Shown here: positions 24,293 to 32,330 of the stretch, in pieces | Position numbering within the stretch: position 1 is the stretch's first letter | How the letters are laid out: each line of letters starts with the position of its first letter | NCBI RefSeq assembly: GCF_024753245.1 | Contig: NZ_JANUGX010000002.1 | Coordinates: 124,001-188,000, forward strand | Direction of reading: 5' to 3' | DNA length: 64,000 nt | Source: Massilia norwichensis | GTDB lineage: Bacteria; Pseudomonadota; Gammaproteobacteria; Burkholderiales; Burkholderiaceae_D | Made by a program: the position numbers and the translations under genes | The notes under the pieces: model-generated | The model's input: the letters and a program-made list of their open reading frames with translations, nothing else | What the model was told of the DNA's origin: nothing | Database searches by the model: none

Positions 24293-26818
24293 TCACTCCA
24301 TCAGCAGCGGCATCAGCCGCACCATCGCCACCGCCGCGATGCCCTGCAAGGTCGTGTAGTGCCAGACCAGGGCGATGTTGTCGAGCGTGGCGCGGCTGCG
24401 CCGGCCCAGGAGGCCGCGCCAGGCCCGCAGCGCCAGGTAGGGCGCGAGTATCAGCAGCAGCACGATGTGCAGGCCCTGGTAGCTGGCCAGCGCCGCCACC
24501 GCCGCCGCCCACGCGGTCTCGCTCGGCGCGAGACCGGCACGCCAGCCCTGCAGGTCGAGCGCGAAGGAAGCCAGTGCGCAAGCCAGCGCCGCCAGCACCA
24601 GCCATGGCAGCCGGCGCGCATGACCCTTCTTGTCGAGACCGCGCTTGGCCAGCCACACCAGCCCGGAACCCAGCACCAGCAGGCCGCAGGACGTCAGCGC
24701 CTGCGCCAGCGGCGGCAGTTCCGCGCCCGGCGGCGGGCACACCATCAGCCGCATCGACACGTGCACGTAGGCGAAGGCGAAGGACGCGAAGATGCTGGCG
24801 TCCACCACCAGCATGATGATGGTGGCCCACCAGGAATGCGACGCCGCGCCGCGCGCGCCGACCGGCAGGTATTCGCCAGCCGCCGCTTCGACCTGCTCTT
24901 CGGGCGGCGGACGGTCCGCGCCCCAGGTCCAGGCCAGCACCGAGCCCACCGCCAGCGCGGCGCAGAGCCAGGCCAGCGGGTACAGCTTGACCGTCAGCAG
25001 CAGGAAGAAGGCCGAGGTGCCGAAGGCGCCGATCAGCGGCAGCCAGCTGTCGCCGGGCAGCACCAGCAGGTAGCGCGGTTCCGCCGCGATCGGGCTGGTG
25101 GCGATGGTCTCGCGGCGCCCGGTGGCGGTATGGGGCAGGTAGTGCCTGCCCTCCTCCACTTCGCGTGCCAGTTCCGGCTGATCCCACAGCGGATTATTGG
25201 AGGCGACACGCACGATGCTGCGGTTGCCGTAGTCCTCGGACGGCAGCCACTCCAGCGTCGCCGCATTCCACGGATTGCCGACCGCGCGTTCGGGCCGGCG
25301 TAAGGTACGGAAGGCATCGATCGCGAACAGCACCACCCCGAGCGCGAACATGAAGGCGCCCACGGTGGACAGCAGGTTCAGACCGTCCCAGCCCATCTCC
25401 GACGCGTAGGTGTAGACGCGGCGCGGCATGCCCAGCAGGCCGGTGATGTGCATCGGGAAGAAGGCGATGTTAAAGCCGGCGAACATCAGCCCGAACACCC
25501 AGCGCGCCCATGCTTCCGACAGGCGGTTGCCGTTCACCAGCGGCAGCCAGTAATACATCGCGGCGAACACCGGGAACACCATCCCGCCGATCAGCACGTA
25601 GTGGAAATGGGCGACGATGAAATAGGTGTCGTGCACCTGCCAGTCGAAGGGAATCACCGCGACCATCACGCCGGTCAGCCCGCCCAGCACGAAGATGAAC
25701 ATGAAGCCGAGCAGGAACAGGGTCGGCGCGTTCCAGGTCACCTTGCCCTTCCACAGCGTGGCGATCCAGCCGAACACCTGGATCGCGGTCGGCACCGCCA
25801 CCGCCATGCTGGCCGCGGACACGAAACTCATCTCCAGCACGCCCAGGCCGGCGGTGAACATGTGGTGCGCCCACAGGCCGAAGCTGAACACGCTCACGCC
25901 CAGCAGGGCCGCGATGATGGCGCGCCGTCCGACCAGCTTTGTTCCGGCGATGGTCGGGATCATGGTCGAGACCATGCCGGCGGCGGGCAGGAAGATGATG
26001 TAGACCTCGGGGTGGCCGAAGAACCAGAACAGGTGCTGCCACAGCAGCGGGTCGCCGCCGCGCTCGGCGATGAAGAAGGGCCAGTCGAAGGCGCGCTCCA
26101 GTTCCAGCAGCGCGGTACCGGCGATCACCGCCGGGAAAGCGAACACGATCATCAGCGCCACCACCAGCATCGCCCAGGCGTACACCGGCATGCGGCCGAG
26201 CGTCATGCCGGGCGCGCGCGTAAACAGGATGCCGACGATCAGTTCGATGGCGCCGGCAATCGCCGAGATCTCGATGAAGCCGATCCCCAGCAGCCAGAAG
26301 TCGGCGTTCAGGCCGGGCGAATACCTGGTGCCGGTCAGCGGCGGGTACATGAACCAGCCGCCGTCCGGCGCAAGGCCGACGAACAGCGTGCAGAAGAAGG
26401 CCAGGCCGCCGAAGGCATAGGCCCAGTAGGCATAGGCGGACAGGCGCGGGAAAGGCAGATCGCGCGCGCCCAGCATGTTGGGCAGCAGGTAGACGCCGAT
26501 CGCCTCGACCACCGGAATCGCGAACAGGAACATCATCACCGTGCCGTGCATGGTGAAGACCTGGTTGTAGGTTTCGGCACCGAGCAGGTGGTTGTCGGGC
26601 ACCGCCAGCTGCAGGCGGATCAGGAGGCCCAGCACGCCGGCCAGCACGAAGAACAGCAAGGCCGTGGCGATGTACAGCAGGCCGATGTTCGTGTTGTTCA
26701 CCGACGAGAAGAAGCGCCAGCCGCTTTGCGTGCGCCAGACCGCTTCCAGCTTTTCGAGTTCGCCGTCGGGCCGCGGCGCGGGGTTGAGAGTGGGTTTGGG
26801 GGTACTGGTCGTCGTCAT
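24293..26818 (-). CDS. ctaD: Cytochrome c oxidase subunit I-III fusion (caa3 type)
   Basis: An 841-residue protein. Residues ~1-560 are haem-copper oxidase subunit I with all metal ligands visible: FTMHGTVMMF (haem a His), WFFGHPEVYI (CuB His and the cross-linked Tyr), WAHHMF (two CuB His) and VAHFHYVLIGG (haem a3 and haem a His). The last ~200 residues are a shortened subunit III (SWWATIIMLVVDASIFASFA through SYQGLHIVLLLIL), so subunits I and III are one chain, as in several caa3 oxidases. It reduces O2 to water and pumps protons in the inner membrane. Its ATG overlaps the subunit II stop (ATGA). Confidence 0.92.
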   Translation of the reverse strand: MTTTSTPKPTLNPAPRPDGELEKLEAVWRTQSGWRFFSSVNNTNIGLLYIATALLFFVLAGVLGLLIRLQLAVPDNHLLGAETYNQVFTMHGTVMMFLFAIPVVEAIGVYLLPNMLGARDLPFPRLSAYAYWAYAFGGLAFFCTLFVGLAPDGGWFMYPPLTGTRYSPGLNADFWLLGIGFIEISAIAGAIELIVGILFTRAPGMTLGRMPVYAWAMLVVALMIVFAFPAVIAGTALLELERAFDWPFFIAERGGDPLLWQHLFWFFGHPEVYIIFLPAAGMVSTMIPTIAGTKLVGRRAIIAALLGVSVFSFGLWAHHMFTAGLGVLEMSFVSAASMAVAVPTAIQVFGWIATLWKGKVTWNAPTLFLLGFMFIFVLGGLTGVMVAVIPFDWQVHDTYFIVAHFHYVLIGGMVFPVFAAMYYWLPLVNGNRLSEAWARWVFGLMFAGFNIAFFPMHITGLLGMPRRVYTYASEMGWDGLNLLSTVGAFMFALGVVLFAIDAFRTLRRPERAVGNPWNAATLEWLPSEDYGNRSIVRVASNNPLWDQPELAREVEEGRHYLPHTATGRRETIATSPIAAEPRYLLVLPGDSWLPLIGAFGTSAFFLLLTVKLYPLAWLCAALAVGSVLAWTWGADRPPPEEQVEAAAGEYLPVGARGAASHSWWATIIMLVVDASIFASFAFAYVHVSMRLMVCPPPGAELPPLAQALTSCGLLVLGSGLVWLAKRGLDKKGHARRLPWLVLAALACALASFALDLQGWRAGLAPSETAWAAAVAALASYQGLHIVLLLILAPYLALRAWRGLLGRRSRATLDNIALVWHYTTLQGIAAVAMVRLMPLLME

Positions 26819-27774
26819 TGCAAATGCTCGAGATAGGCCGCCAGCGCGCGCAGCGATTCGCCGTCGATGCCCGACGCGGCGGGCATGAACACGCCGGGTT
26901 TCAGGGCTTGCGGGTCGGCGATCCAGCCGGCCAGCGTGCCGCTGTGGGTGCGCAGCAGGCCGGCGCCGATCTGCAGGCGGCTGCCGACGTGGGTCAGGTC
27001 CGGCCCCAGGCTGTTGCTGGCAACGACGCCGCGGATCGTGTGGCAGTTCTGGCAGCGCTGCTCGAAGAACACGTCGCGTCCGCGCAGCGGCAGCGCCGCC
27101 TCGGGTGTACGGGCGGGTTGGGCCTGGTTTTGCAGCCAGGCCTCGAATTCGGCCGGCGCCAGCGCCACTACGTGCAGCGCCATGTGCGCATGCTGGGTGC
27201 CGCAATATTCGGCGCACTGGCCGCGGTAGACGCCGGGTTTGTCGGCGCGCAGGGTCAGGCCGGTCACGCGGCCCGGGATCATGTCGCGCTTGCCCGCCAG
27301 CGCCGGCACCCACAGGCTGTGGATCACGTCGGCCGCGTTCAGGCCCAGGTAGACCGTGCGCCCGACCGGGATGCGGATCTCGTTGGCGGTGACGATCTCG
27401 CGGCCGCTGGCCGGGTCGTGGTAGCGGACTTCCCACCACCACATGCGGGCAGTGACGGAAATCGCCGGCGCATTGCCGGCCAACTGCGCCGAGCCCTGCG
27501 GCACCAGCTGGGCGCTGCGCCAGGTGCTCCAGCCCAGCAGGCCGGTCAGCAGCAGCACCGGCAGCGCGATGCCGCCGCCGGCGATCCACAGGCCGGGCCG
27601 CAGCGGCGCCGCGTGACGGCGCAGGCTGAGCCCCAGCAGCGCCATCACGGCCAGGAAGATCAGCAGGCCGGCGCCGAACAGCACCCAGGCGAACTGGCCG
27701 ATGATCTCGGCGTCGGCACCGGCTGGGTGCAGCACCGATTGCAGGGGCTCGCTGCTTGTGGGCATCCGGCTCAT
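26815..27774 (-). CDS. ctaC: Cytochrome c oxidase subunit II with fused cytochrome c domain
   Basis: A 319-residue protein. Two N-terminal transmembrane helices (IIGQFAWVLFGAGLLIFLAV and LWIAGGGIALPVLLLTGLLG) precede the cupredoxin domain, which has MWWWEVRY, VIHSLWVPALAGKRDMIPG and the CuA site GQCAEYCGTQHAHM. A C-terminal cytochrome c domain has the haem motif CQNCH and the axial Met region FMPAAS. The fused cytochrome marks a caa3-type enzyme that takes electrons from cytochrome c. The start at 27774 is part of an ATGA overlap with the upstream cytochrome c gene; ATG 27765 is an alternative. Confidence 0.92.
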   Translation of the reverse strand: MSRMPTSSEPLQSVLHPAGADAEIIGQFAWVLFGAGLLIFLAVMALLGLSLRRHAAPLRPGLWIAGGGIALPVLLLTGLLGWSTWRSAQLVPQGSAQLAGNAPAISVTARMWWWEVRYHDPASGREIVTANEIRIPVGRTVYLGLNAADVIHSLWVPALAGKRDMIPGRVTGLTLRADKPGVYRGQCAEYCGTQHAHMALHVVALAPAEFEAWLQNQAQPARTPEAALPLRGRDVFFEQRCQNCHTIRGVVASNSLGPDLTHVGSRLQIGAGLLRTHSGTLAGWIADPQALKPGVFMPAASGIDGESLRALAAYLEHLQ

Positions 27775-28187
27775 TTGGGCGAGCGCAGCGTGTAGAGGTA
27801 GGCCGCCATGTGGCGCGCCTCCTGTTCCGTCAGGCCCATGGCCGGCATCGCCGTGCCGGGCTTCATGGCCGGCGGATTGACCAGCCAGGCGATCAGCTGG
27901 TCCGGCTGGTTGGGGATGATGGTCGCGATATAGCTCAGCTTCCCGAAGCCGTCCAGGCTTGGGCCCACCTCGCCGGCGGCGCCGCGCACATCGGAAATCT
28001 TGTGGCAGGCCCCGCACTGGTATTGGGTCACCAGCTGCTTGCCGAGCTTGGCGTCGCCGCCCGGCACCTGTTTTTCCTTGGGTTTGCCGCCGCAGCCGGC
28101 CAGCAGGGCCATGCACAGGGCGGCGCTCAGACCAGCCACCAGGGCGGCGCGGACAGTCTGGCGGAGGGGATCGGACAGTATCGGCAT
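27771..28187 (-). CDS. Cytochrome c lipoprotein of the oxidase operon
   Basis: A 138-residue protein. The N-terminus ends in the lipobox LLAGC (Cys about 31), so it is probably lipid-anchored in the periplasm. One haem site CGACH with the later axial Met in GTAMPAMGLTE makes it a class I monohaem cytochrome c. It is the first gene of the oxidase operon and overlaps subunit II by ATGA, so it may donate electrons to the oxidase. The start is unclear: GTG 28190 and ATG 28187 are adjacent, no ribosome site is visible, and the region is made of a 14-bp tandem repeat. Confidence 0.85.
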   Translation of the reverse strand: MPILSDPLRQTVRAALVAGLSAALCMALLAGCGGKPKEKQVPGGDAKLGKQLVTQYQCGACHKISDVRGAAGEVGPSLDGFGKLSYIATIIPNQPDQLIAWLVNPPAMKPGTAMPAMGLTEQEARHMAAYLYTLRSPK

Positions 28188-28246
28188 CACGGGATCGAAG
28201 TCATAAGATCGAAGTCACAGGATCGGCATCACAGGATCGGCATCAC
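28182..28246. repeat. 14-bp tandem repeat over the cytochrome c translation start
   Basis: Four full units and one partial unit: CGGCATCACGGGAT, CGAAGTCATAAGAT, CGAAGTCACAGGAT, CGGCATCACAGGAT and CGGCATCAC, starting at 28182, 28196, 28210, 28224 and 28238. On the minus strand three of the units (first, fourth and fifth) read GTGATGCCG, the same bases used as the start of the lipoprotein cytochrome gene. The unit length is not a multiple of three, so copy-number change would alter which start codon is in frame and its spacing to upstream signals. Confidence 0.8.
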
Positions 28247-28295
28247 GGCGGGCCACACGGTTGAAATCACACATCGGGCCGCTTGGGCGGATGAC

Positions 28296-28330
28296 TTTTA
28301 TAATACCGGAAACGATGCATTTTTTTTAAC
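28296..28330. promoter_or_regulatory. AT-rich candidate divergent promoter region
   Basis: TATAAT stands at 28299-28304 on the plus strand, about 47 bp before the dihaem cytochrome ATG, with no good -35. Read on the minus strand the same bases give TATTAT with TTAAAA 18 bp upstream, directed at the oxidase operon. A run of eight T at 28320-28327 lies within. The region separates the two divergent cytochrome units. Confidence 0.35.
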
Positions 28331-28350
28331 ACGATACGTCTAGCGAATCC

Positions 28351-29232
28351 ATGGCCTCCGATCGCACCCGATTGATCCTCAAGACCGCCATCTACACCCT
28401 GCTCGCCGCAGGCGGCATCGGCGCGGCCGCCGGCTACACGGTCTACCAGGTCGGCTGGTACAACATCGGCGCCAACACCCAGCACCTGCAACTCACCTAC
28501 ACCGTGCTGGAACAGGCCATGCACAACTCGGTGCGCCACCATGCGAAGACGGTCGTCGTGCCCAGCCTCGGCGATACCGGCCAGGTTCTGCGCGGCGGCG
28601 CCCTGTACCGCGAGCACTGCGCCCAATGCCATGGCGGCCCGGGCTTCGCGCCCTCGGCGCATGGCCAGAGCATGCAGCCGGTGCCGGGACCGCTGGTCGA
28701 TGCCGCCGAGCGCTGGAAGCCGCGCGAGCTGTACTGGATCACCCGCCACGGCATCAAGATGAGCGGCATGCCGGCCTGGGAAGCGCGTTTGAACGAACCC
28801 GATACCTGGGCGGTGGTGGCCTTCCTGAACCGCCTGCCCAAGCTCGATGCAAGCGCCTACCGCGCGATGACGGCCGCCGCCGTGACCCCGGCAACGGACA
28901 ATGCCCAGACCTCGGCCGTCACCGCCACCAACGCCACCGGCGGCGCGGTGCTGCGCGGCGACGCGGGCCGCGGCAAGAAGATCCTGGCCCAGTACGCCTG
29001 CCAGTCCTGCCACAAGGTGCCGGGCGTGACCGGTTCCGATGTCGACGTCGGCCGCCCGCTGGACGGCCTGGCGCGGCGCCCCGTCATCGCCGGCAAGCTG
29101 GCGCCGACCCAGGACAATCTGATGGCCTGGATCCGCAACCCGCAAGCCATCGAGCCGCGTTCGGCGATGCCGAACATGGGCGTGACCGAGCGCGATGCGC
29201 TGGATATCAGCGCCTATTTACTGAGCAAATAG
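28351..29232 (+). CDS. Membrane-anchored dihaem cytochrome c
   Basis: A 293-residue protein. An N-terminal uncleaved helix (TAIYTLLAAGGIGAAAGYTV) anchors two cytochrome c domains in the periplasm. The first has CAQCH with axial Met in MSGMPAWE; the second has CQSCH with MPNMGVTE. It is divergent from the caa3 oxidase operon and resembles that operon's small cytochrome in its second domain (SAMPNMGVTERDALDISAYL against AMPAMGLTEQEARHMAAYL). It probably shuttles electrons to or from the oxidase; partner not shown. Its 3' end overlaps the convergent MocR gene by 26 bp. Confidence 0.85.
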   Translation: MASDRTRLILKTAIYTLLAAGGIGAAAGYTVYQVGWYNIGANTQHLQLTYTVLEQAMHNSVRHHAKTVVVPSLGDTGQVLRGGALYREHCAQCHGGPGFAPSAHGQSMQPVPGPLVDAAERWKPRELYWITRHGIKMSGMPAWEARLNEPDTWAVVAFLNRLPKLDASAYRAMTAAAVTPATDNAQTSAVTATNATGGAVLRGDAGRGKKILAQYACQSCHKVPGVTGSDVDVGRPLDGLARRPVIAGKLAPTQDNLMAWIRNPQAIEPRSAMPNMGVTERDALDISAYLLSK

Positions 29233-30697
29233 CCTCCTCCAGGCGCCCGATGCCGGCGCGGATCTGCTCCGGCGTAAAGGCCGAAAAACCCAGCAACAGC
29301 CCAGGCGGCACCGCGCAATCCGGACCGGCAGCCGGATTCGTGTAATAGGCCAGCGGCCGCACCTCGACGCCGCCTTCTCCCGCGCGAGCAAGCGCTTCGG
29401 CCTCGCTCAAGCCATTTGTGACGCCCACGCACAAATCCAGGCCCGCGTCGGACGGGCCGCAGGCCAGCACCCCATCCATGCGCGCGGCAATCGCCTCCAG
29501 CATGGCGATGCGGCGCTCGCCATAGGCATCGCGGGTGCGCCGGATGTGGCGCGCGAAGTGGCCTTCCTGGATGAAATCGGCCAGCACCGCCTGCGGCATG
29601 ATGGGGCTGTGGCGGTCGACCACGGACTTGGCGCGCGCCAGCGGTTCGGCCAGCGCGGGCGGGGCCACGATATAACCCAGGCGCAGGCCCGGAAACAGCA
29701 CCTTCGACAGGGTGCCGACATAGATCACGCAACCGGTGCGGTCCAGGCCCTGCAGCGAGGCCAGCGGCGGGCCGGTGTAGCGGTACTCGCTGTCGTAGTC
29801 GTCCTCGACGATCCAGGCGCGTTGCGCCTGCGCCCAGCGCAGCAGTTCCAGGCGCCTGGCGAGGCTCATGGTCACGCCCAGCGGCAGCTGGTGCGAAGGC
29901 GTGGCGAAGGCCATGCGCGCGTCCGGGTAGCGCGCCGCGGCATAGGCCACATCCATGCCCTCGGCGTCGACCGGCACCGGGCAGATCCGGGCGCCGGCAA
30001 CCGCGAACGGCGCCAGCGCTCCCTGGTAGCCGGGCGATTCCAGCCACACGCCCTCGCCCGGCGCCAGCAGCAATTGCGCCAGCAGGTACAGCGCCTGCTG
30101 CGAGCCGGTGGTGATGACGATCTGTTCGGGCGTGCAGCGTACCCCGCGCGAGGCCTGCAGGTAGGCGCACAGCAGTTCGCGCAGCGGCGCATGGCCGGCC
30201 GCGCCGCCATAGCCCAACGGGACCTGGCGGCGGCGCCAGTGGCGCGCCTCGAGTTTGCGCCAGACCTCGAAGGGAAACAGGTCCAGGCCCGGCATGCTGA
30301 TGCGGAAGGTACGGAGCGGCCCATCGTGGTGGCGCACGCGCGCCATCGCCGACGCCATCGCTTCGCCGCGTGCCGAGAGCGGGCGTAGCAGCGCCGGGGC
30401 CGCCGCTGCAGACGCCTTGCCCCTGGATGCCGCCGGCAGCGAATCGCTGACGAAGGTCCCCTTCCCCACCGCCCCCGCCAGGTAGCCCTCGGCCATCAGC
30501 TGCTCGTAGGCCGCCAGCACCGTCTGGCGCGACACCCGCAGCAGCCGGCCCAGTTCGCGCGTGGCCGGCAGGCGCGCCGAGGGTGCGATCTCGCCGGCCA
30601 GGATCGCATCCTTCATCTGCAGGTAGAGCTGGCGGAACAGCGGCGTGGCGGCGCTGCGCTCGAGCGGGATGGCGGCAAGGATGTCGTGGACGTGCAT
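29207..30697 (-). CDS. MocR-family transcriptional regulator (GntR-HTH plus aminotransferase domain)
   Basis: About 496 residues. The N-terminal winged helix-turn-helix of the GntR type reads PLFRQLYLQMKDAILAGEIA, LPATRELGRLLRVSRQTVLA and AYEQLMAEGYL. The large fold-type I aminotransferase-like domain has IVITTGSQQALYLLAQLL, EDDYDSEYRYTG and the PLP Lys in VGTLSKVLFPGLRLGY. MocR proteins use PLP or an amino-acid adduct as effector. I use ATG 30697, with AGGAG only two bases upstream; ATG 30727 adds ten residues and has no clear site. The divergent PaiB-like gene 121 bp away is the likely target, besides autoregulation. Confidence 0.88.
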   Translation of the reverse strand: MHVHDILAAIPLERSAATPLFRQLYLQMKDAILAGEIAPSARLPATRELGRLLRVSRQTVLAAYEQLMAEGYLAGAVGKGTFVSDSLPAASRGKASAAAAPALLRPLSARGEAMASAMARVRHHDGPLRTFRISMPGLDLFPFEVWRKLEARHWRRRQVPLGYGGAAGHAPLRELLCAYLQASRGVRCTPEQIVITTGSQQALYLLAQLLLAPGEGVWLESPGYQGALAPFAVAGARICPVPVDAEGMDVAYAAARYPDARMAFATPSHQLPLGVTMSLARRLELLRWAQAQRAWIVEDDYDSEYRYTGPPLASLQGLDRTGCVIYVGTLSKVLFPGLRLGYIVAPPALAEPLARAKSVVDRHSPIMPQAVLADFIQEGHFARHIRRTRDAYGERRIAMLEAIAARMDGVLACGPSDAGLDLCVGVTNGLSEAEALARAGEGGVEVRPLAYYTNPAAGPDCAVPPGLLLGFSAFTPEQIRAGIGRLEEAICSVNRR

Positions 30698-30818
30698 GGC
30701 TCCTGAATCCGGAATTGGTACGCCCATCTTCGTCTTTATTGGTTATTTCGACAAGCCACTTGCCCGCCTATGATGGACGCCATGAACACATTCGATCCGT
30801 GATGGAGGGAAACGCCGG

Positions 30819-31349
30819 ATGTACATGCCTGCCCACACCAGGGAAGAACGCCTGGACGTGCTGCACAGCCTGATCGATGCCCACCCGCTGGGCGCGCTGG
30901 TGCGGCCGGACGGCGACGGTTTCACCGCCGACCACATTCCCTTCGAACTGGCGCCGGCCTGCGCCGATGCGCCGCGTGGCCTGCTGCGCGCCCACGTGGC
31001 GCGCGCCAATCCGCTGTGGCGCCAGGACGGCGCGGCAATGCTGGCGATCTTCCAGGGGCCGTCCGGTTATGTCTCGCCGGCGCTGCAGGATTTACAGGCC
31101 ATCGGCGGCCGCACGGTGCCGACCTGGAACTACGCCGTCGTGCACGCACACGGGCGCCTGCGCGTCATCGACGACAGGGAATGGCTGCTGGCCCACATGC
31201 GCCGCGCCACACGCCACCAGGAAGACCGGCATGGCCACGCCTGGTCGGTCGACGATGCGCCGCGCGACTTCATCGACAAGCTGGTGCGCGCGACGGTCGG
31301 CATCGAGATCGCCATCGGACGCCTCGAGGGCAAGTGGAAAACGAATTAG
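30819..31349 (+). CDS. PaiB-like FMN-binding protein, short C-terminus
   Basis: A 176-residue protein of the PaiB family (FMN-binding split barrel): MYMPAHT, HPLGALVRPDGDGFTADHIP, LRAHVARANPLWR, FQGPSGYVSPALQ, VPTWNYAVVHAHGRLRVI, and ATVGIEIAIGRLEGKWK. PaiB of Bacillus was described as a negative regulator of sporulation and protease genes, but most homologues probably bind flavin or a related cofactor. Homologues normally continue past KWK with a SQNR-type motif and some 25 more residues; here the frame stops at KWKTN. It is divergent from the MocR gene, which often controls such neighbours. Confidence 0.85.
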   Translation: MYMPAHTREERLDVLHSLIDAHPLGALVRPDGDGFTADHIPFELAPACADAPRGLLRAHVARANPLWRQDGAAMLAIFQGPSGYVSPALQDLQAIGGRTVPTWNYAVVHAHGRLRVIDDREWLLAHMRRATRHQEDRHGHAWSVDDAPRDFIDKLVRATVGIEIAIGRLEGKWKTN

Positions 31350-31360
31350 CGCGACCCAAA

Positions 31361-31395
31361 GAAAAACGCCGCCCCGCATGCGCGGGAACGGCGTT
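31361..31395 (-). terminator. Rho-independent terminator of the DUF4142 gene
   Basis: AACGCCG (31365-31371) and CGGCGTT (31389-31395) pair, with an inner CCGC/GCGG stem. The plus-strand A run at 31362-31366 becomes a U run after the stem for minus-strand transcripts, just downstream of the stop at 31415. Confidence 0.7.
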
Positions 31396-31414
31396 CGCAG
31401 GCTGAGACCGGGAA

Positions 31415-32167
31415 TTACTTGCCTGCAGCGGTACCCGACTTGGCCGAGTGCATCTGCTGGGCCGACTTCAGGTGCTGCTCGACCACCGGCATGTGCTGGT
31501 CGGCCAGGGCTTTCACGTCCGGATCCTTGATCTTCTTGGCATCGGCAACCAGCTTCTTGTGGGTGTCGGTGTGGTCCTTCACGCCGGCCTGGGCCATGTA
31601 GACCTTGTCGAACTCGGCGCCGCTCAGCTTCTCGAGCTTGGCCGACATGGCCTTGTGCTTGGCGTCCAGGTCGGTCGGCAGGGTCACGCCCTTGGCTTGC
31701 GCAACGGCCTGCACCTTGGTCAGGGCGGCGCCGTGGTCGTCGATCATCTGCTGGCCGAAGGCTTTCACCTCGGCGCTCTGGCCTTTGCTCTGGGCCAGCT
31801 TGCCGGTGGCGACTTCAGCCATGTCGGACATGGCCATGTCTTTCAGGGCTTTTTCGTCGCCGCTGCTCAGCTTGGCGCTGGAAGCGCTGGCGCCGGCTGC
31901 GCCGCTGGCGCCGCTCTGGCCCGAAGCGCTGGCACCGGTGGCGCTCATGCCCGAGGCGTTGCCGCGGTTTTCCATGCCGGTGCTGTTGGTGTTGTCCATC
32001 GTCCCTTCCTTGGTCGTCTTGCCGGCCTGGTTCGGGTTGGTGCTGCTGGTGCCGGTCTGGGACGGGCTCGAGCTCACCGAGGTTTGGGCCTGGACGCCGA
32101 AGGTGCTGAACATGGCGGCCACAGCCGATACAGCCAGCAGCCCTTTCAAGGTTTTATTCTTCTGCAT
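31415..32167 (-). CDS. DUF4142 periplasmic protein with Ser/Gly/Ala-rich linker
   Basis: A 250-residue protein. The signal peptide (LKGLLAVSAVAAMFSTFGVQ, cleaved near AQT) is followed by a low-complexity Ser/Thr/Asn/Gly/Ala segment to about residue 95. A helical DUF4142 domain follows: EKALKDMAMSDMAEVATGKL, FGQQMIDDHGAALTKVQAVA, LEKLSGAEFDKVYM, DHTDTHKKLVADA and a final HMPVVEQHLKSAQQ. The domain resembles ferritin-like four-helix bundles with conserved His; function unknown. AGGAG lies six bases before the ATG. A hairpin terminator follows the stop. Confidence 0.88.
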   Translation of the reverse strand: MQKNKTLKGLLAVSAVAAMFSTFGVQAQTSVSSSPSQTGTSSTNPNQAGKTTKEGTMDNTNSTGMENRGNASGMSATGASASGQSGASGAAGASASSAKLSSGDEKALKDMAMSDMAEVATGKLAQSKGQSAEVKAFGQQMIDDHGAALTKVQAVAQAKGVTLPTDLDAKHKAMSAKLEKLSGAEFDKVYMAQAGVKDHTDTHKKLVADAKKIKDPDVKALADQHMPVVEQHLKSAQQMHSAKSGTAAGK

Positions 32168-32283
32168 ATCGTTCTCCTGATCTCATATGGTCAATAGGGG
32201 CCGTGTTCAAATGACAACGGTAGGCACAGAGTGTATCGCCGTGTTTTGCCGTACAGCGCGCGTTAGCCACCAGGAAATTTTTC

Positions 32284-32312
32284 GCAAAAAAAAGCGGCCT
32301 CGAGGGCCGCTT
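32284..32312 (-). terminator. Rho-independent terminator of the phospholipase/acid phosphatase gene
   Basis: AAGCGGCC and GGGCCGCTT form a strong stem around TCGA (32292-32312). The plus-strand run of eight A just before it becomes the U tract on the minus strand, 19 bp past the stop codon of the gene ending at 32331. Confidence 0.85.
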
Positions 32313-32330
32313 CCGGGGATACAGTTGCGC

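Noticed and set aside
28182..28246. CRISPR-like array
   Set aside because: Units of 14 bp are directly adjacent with no spacers, so it is a minisatellite; no cas genes in the window.
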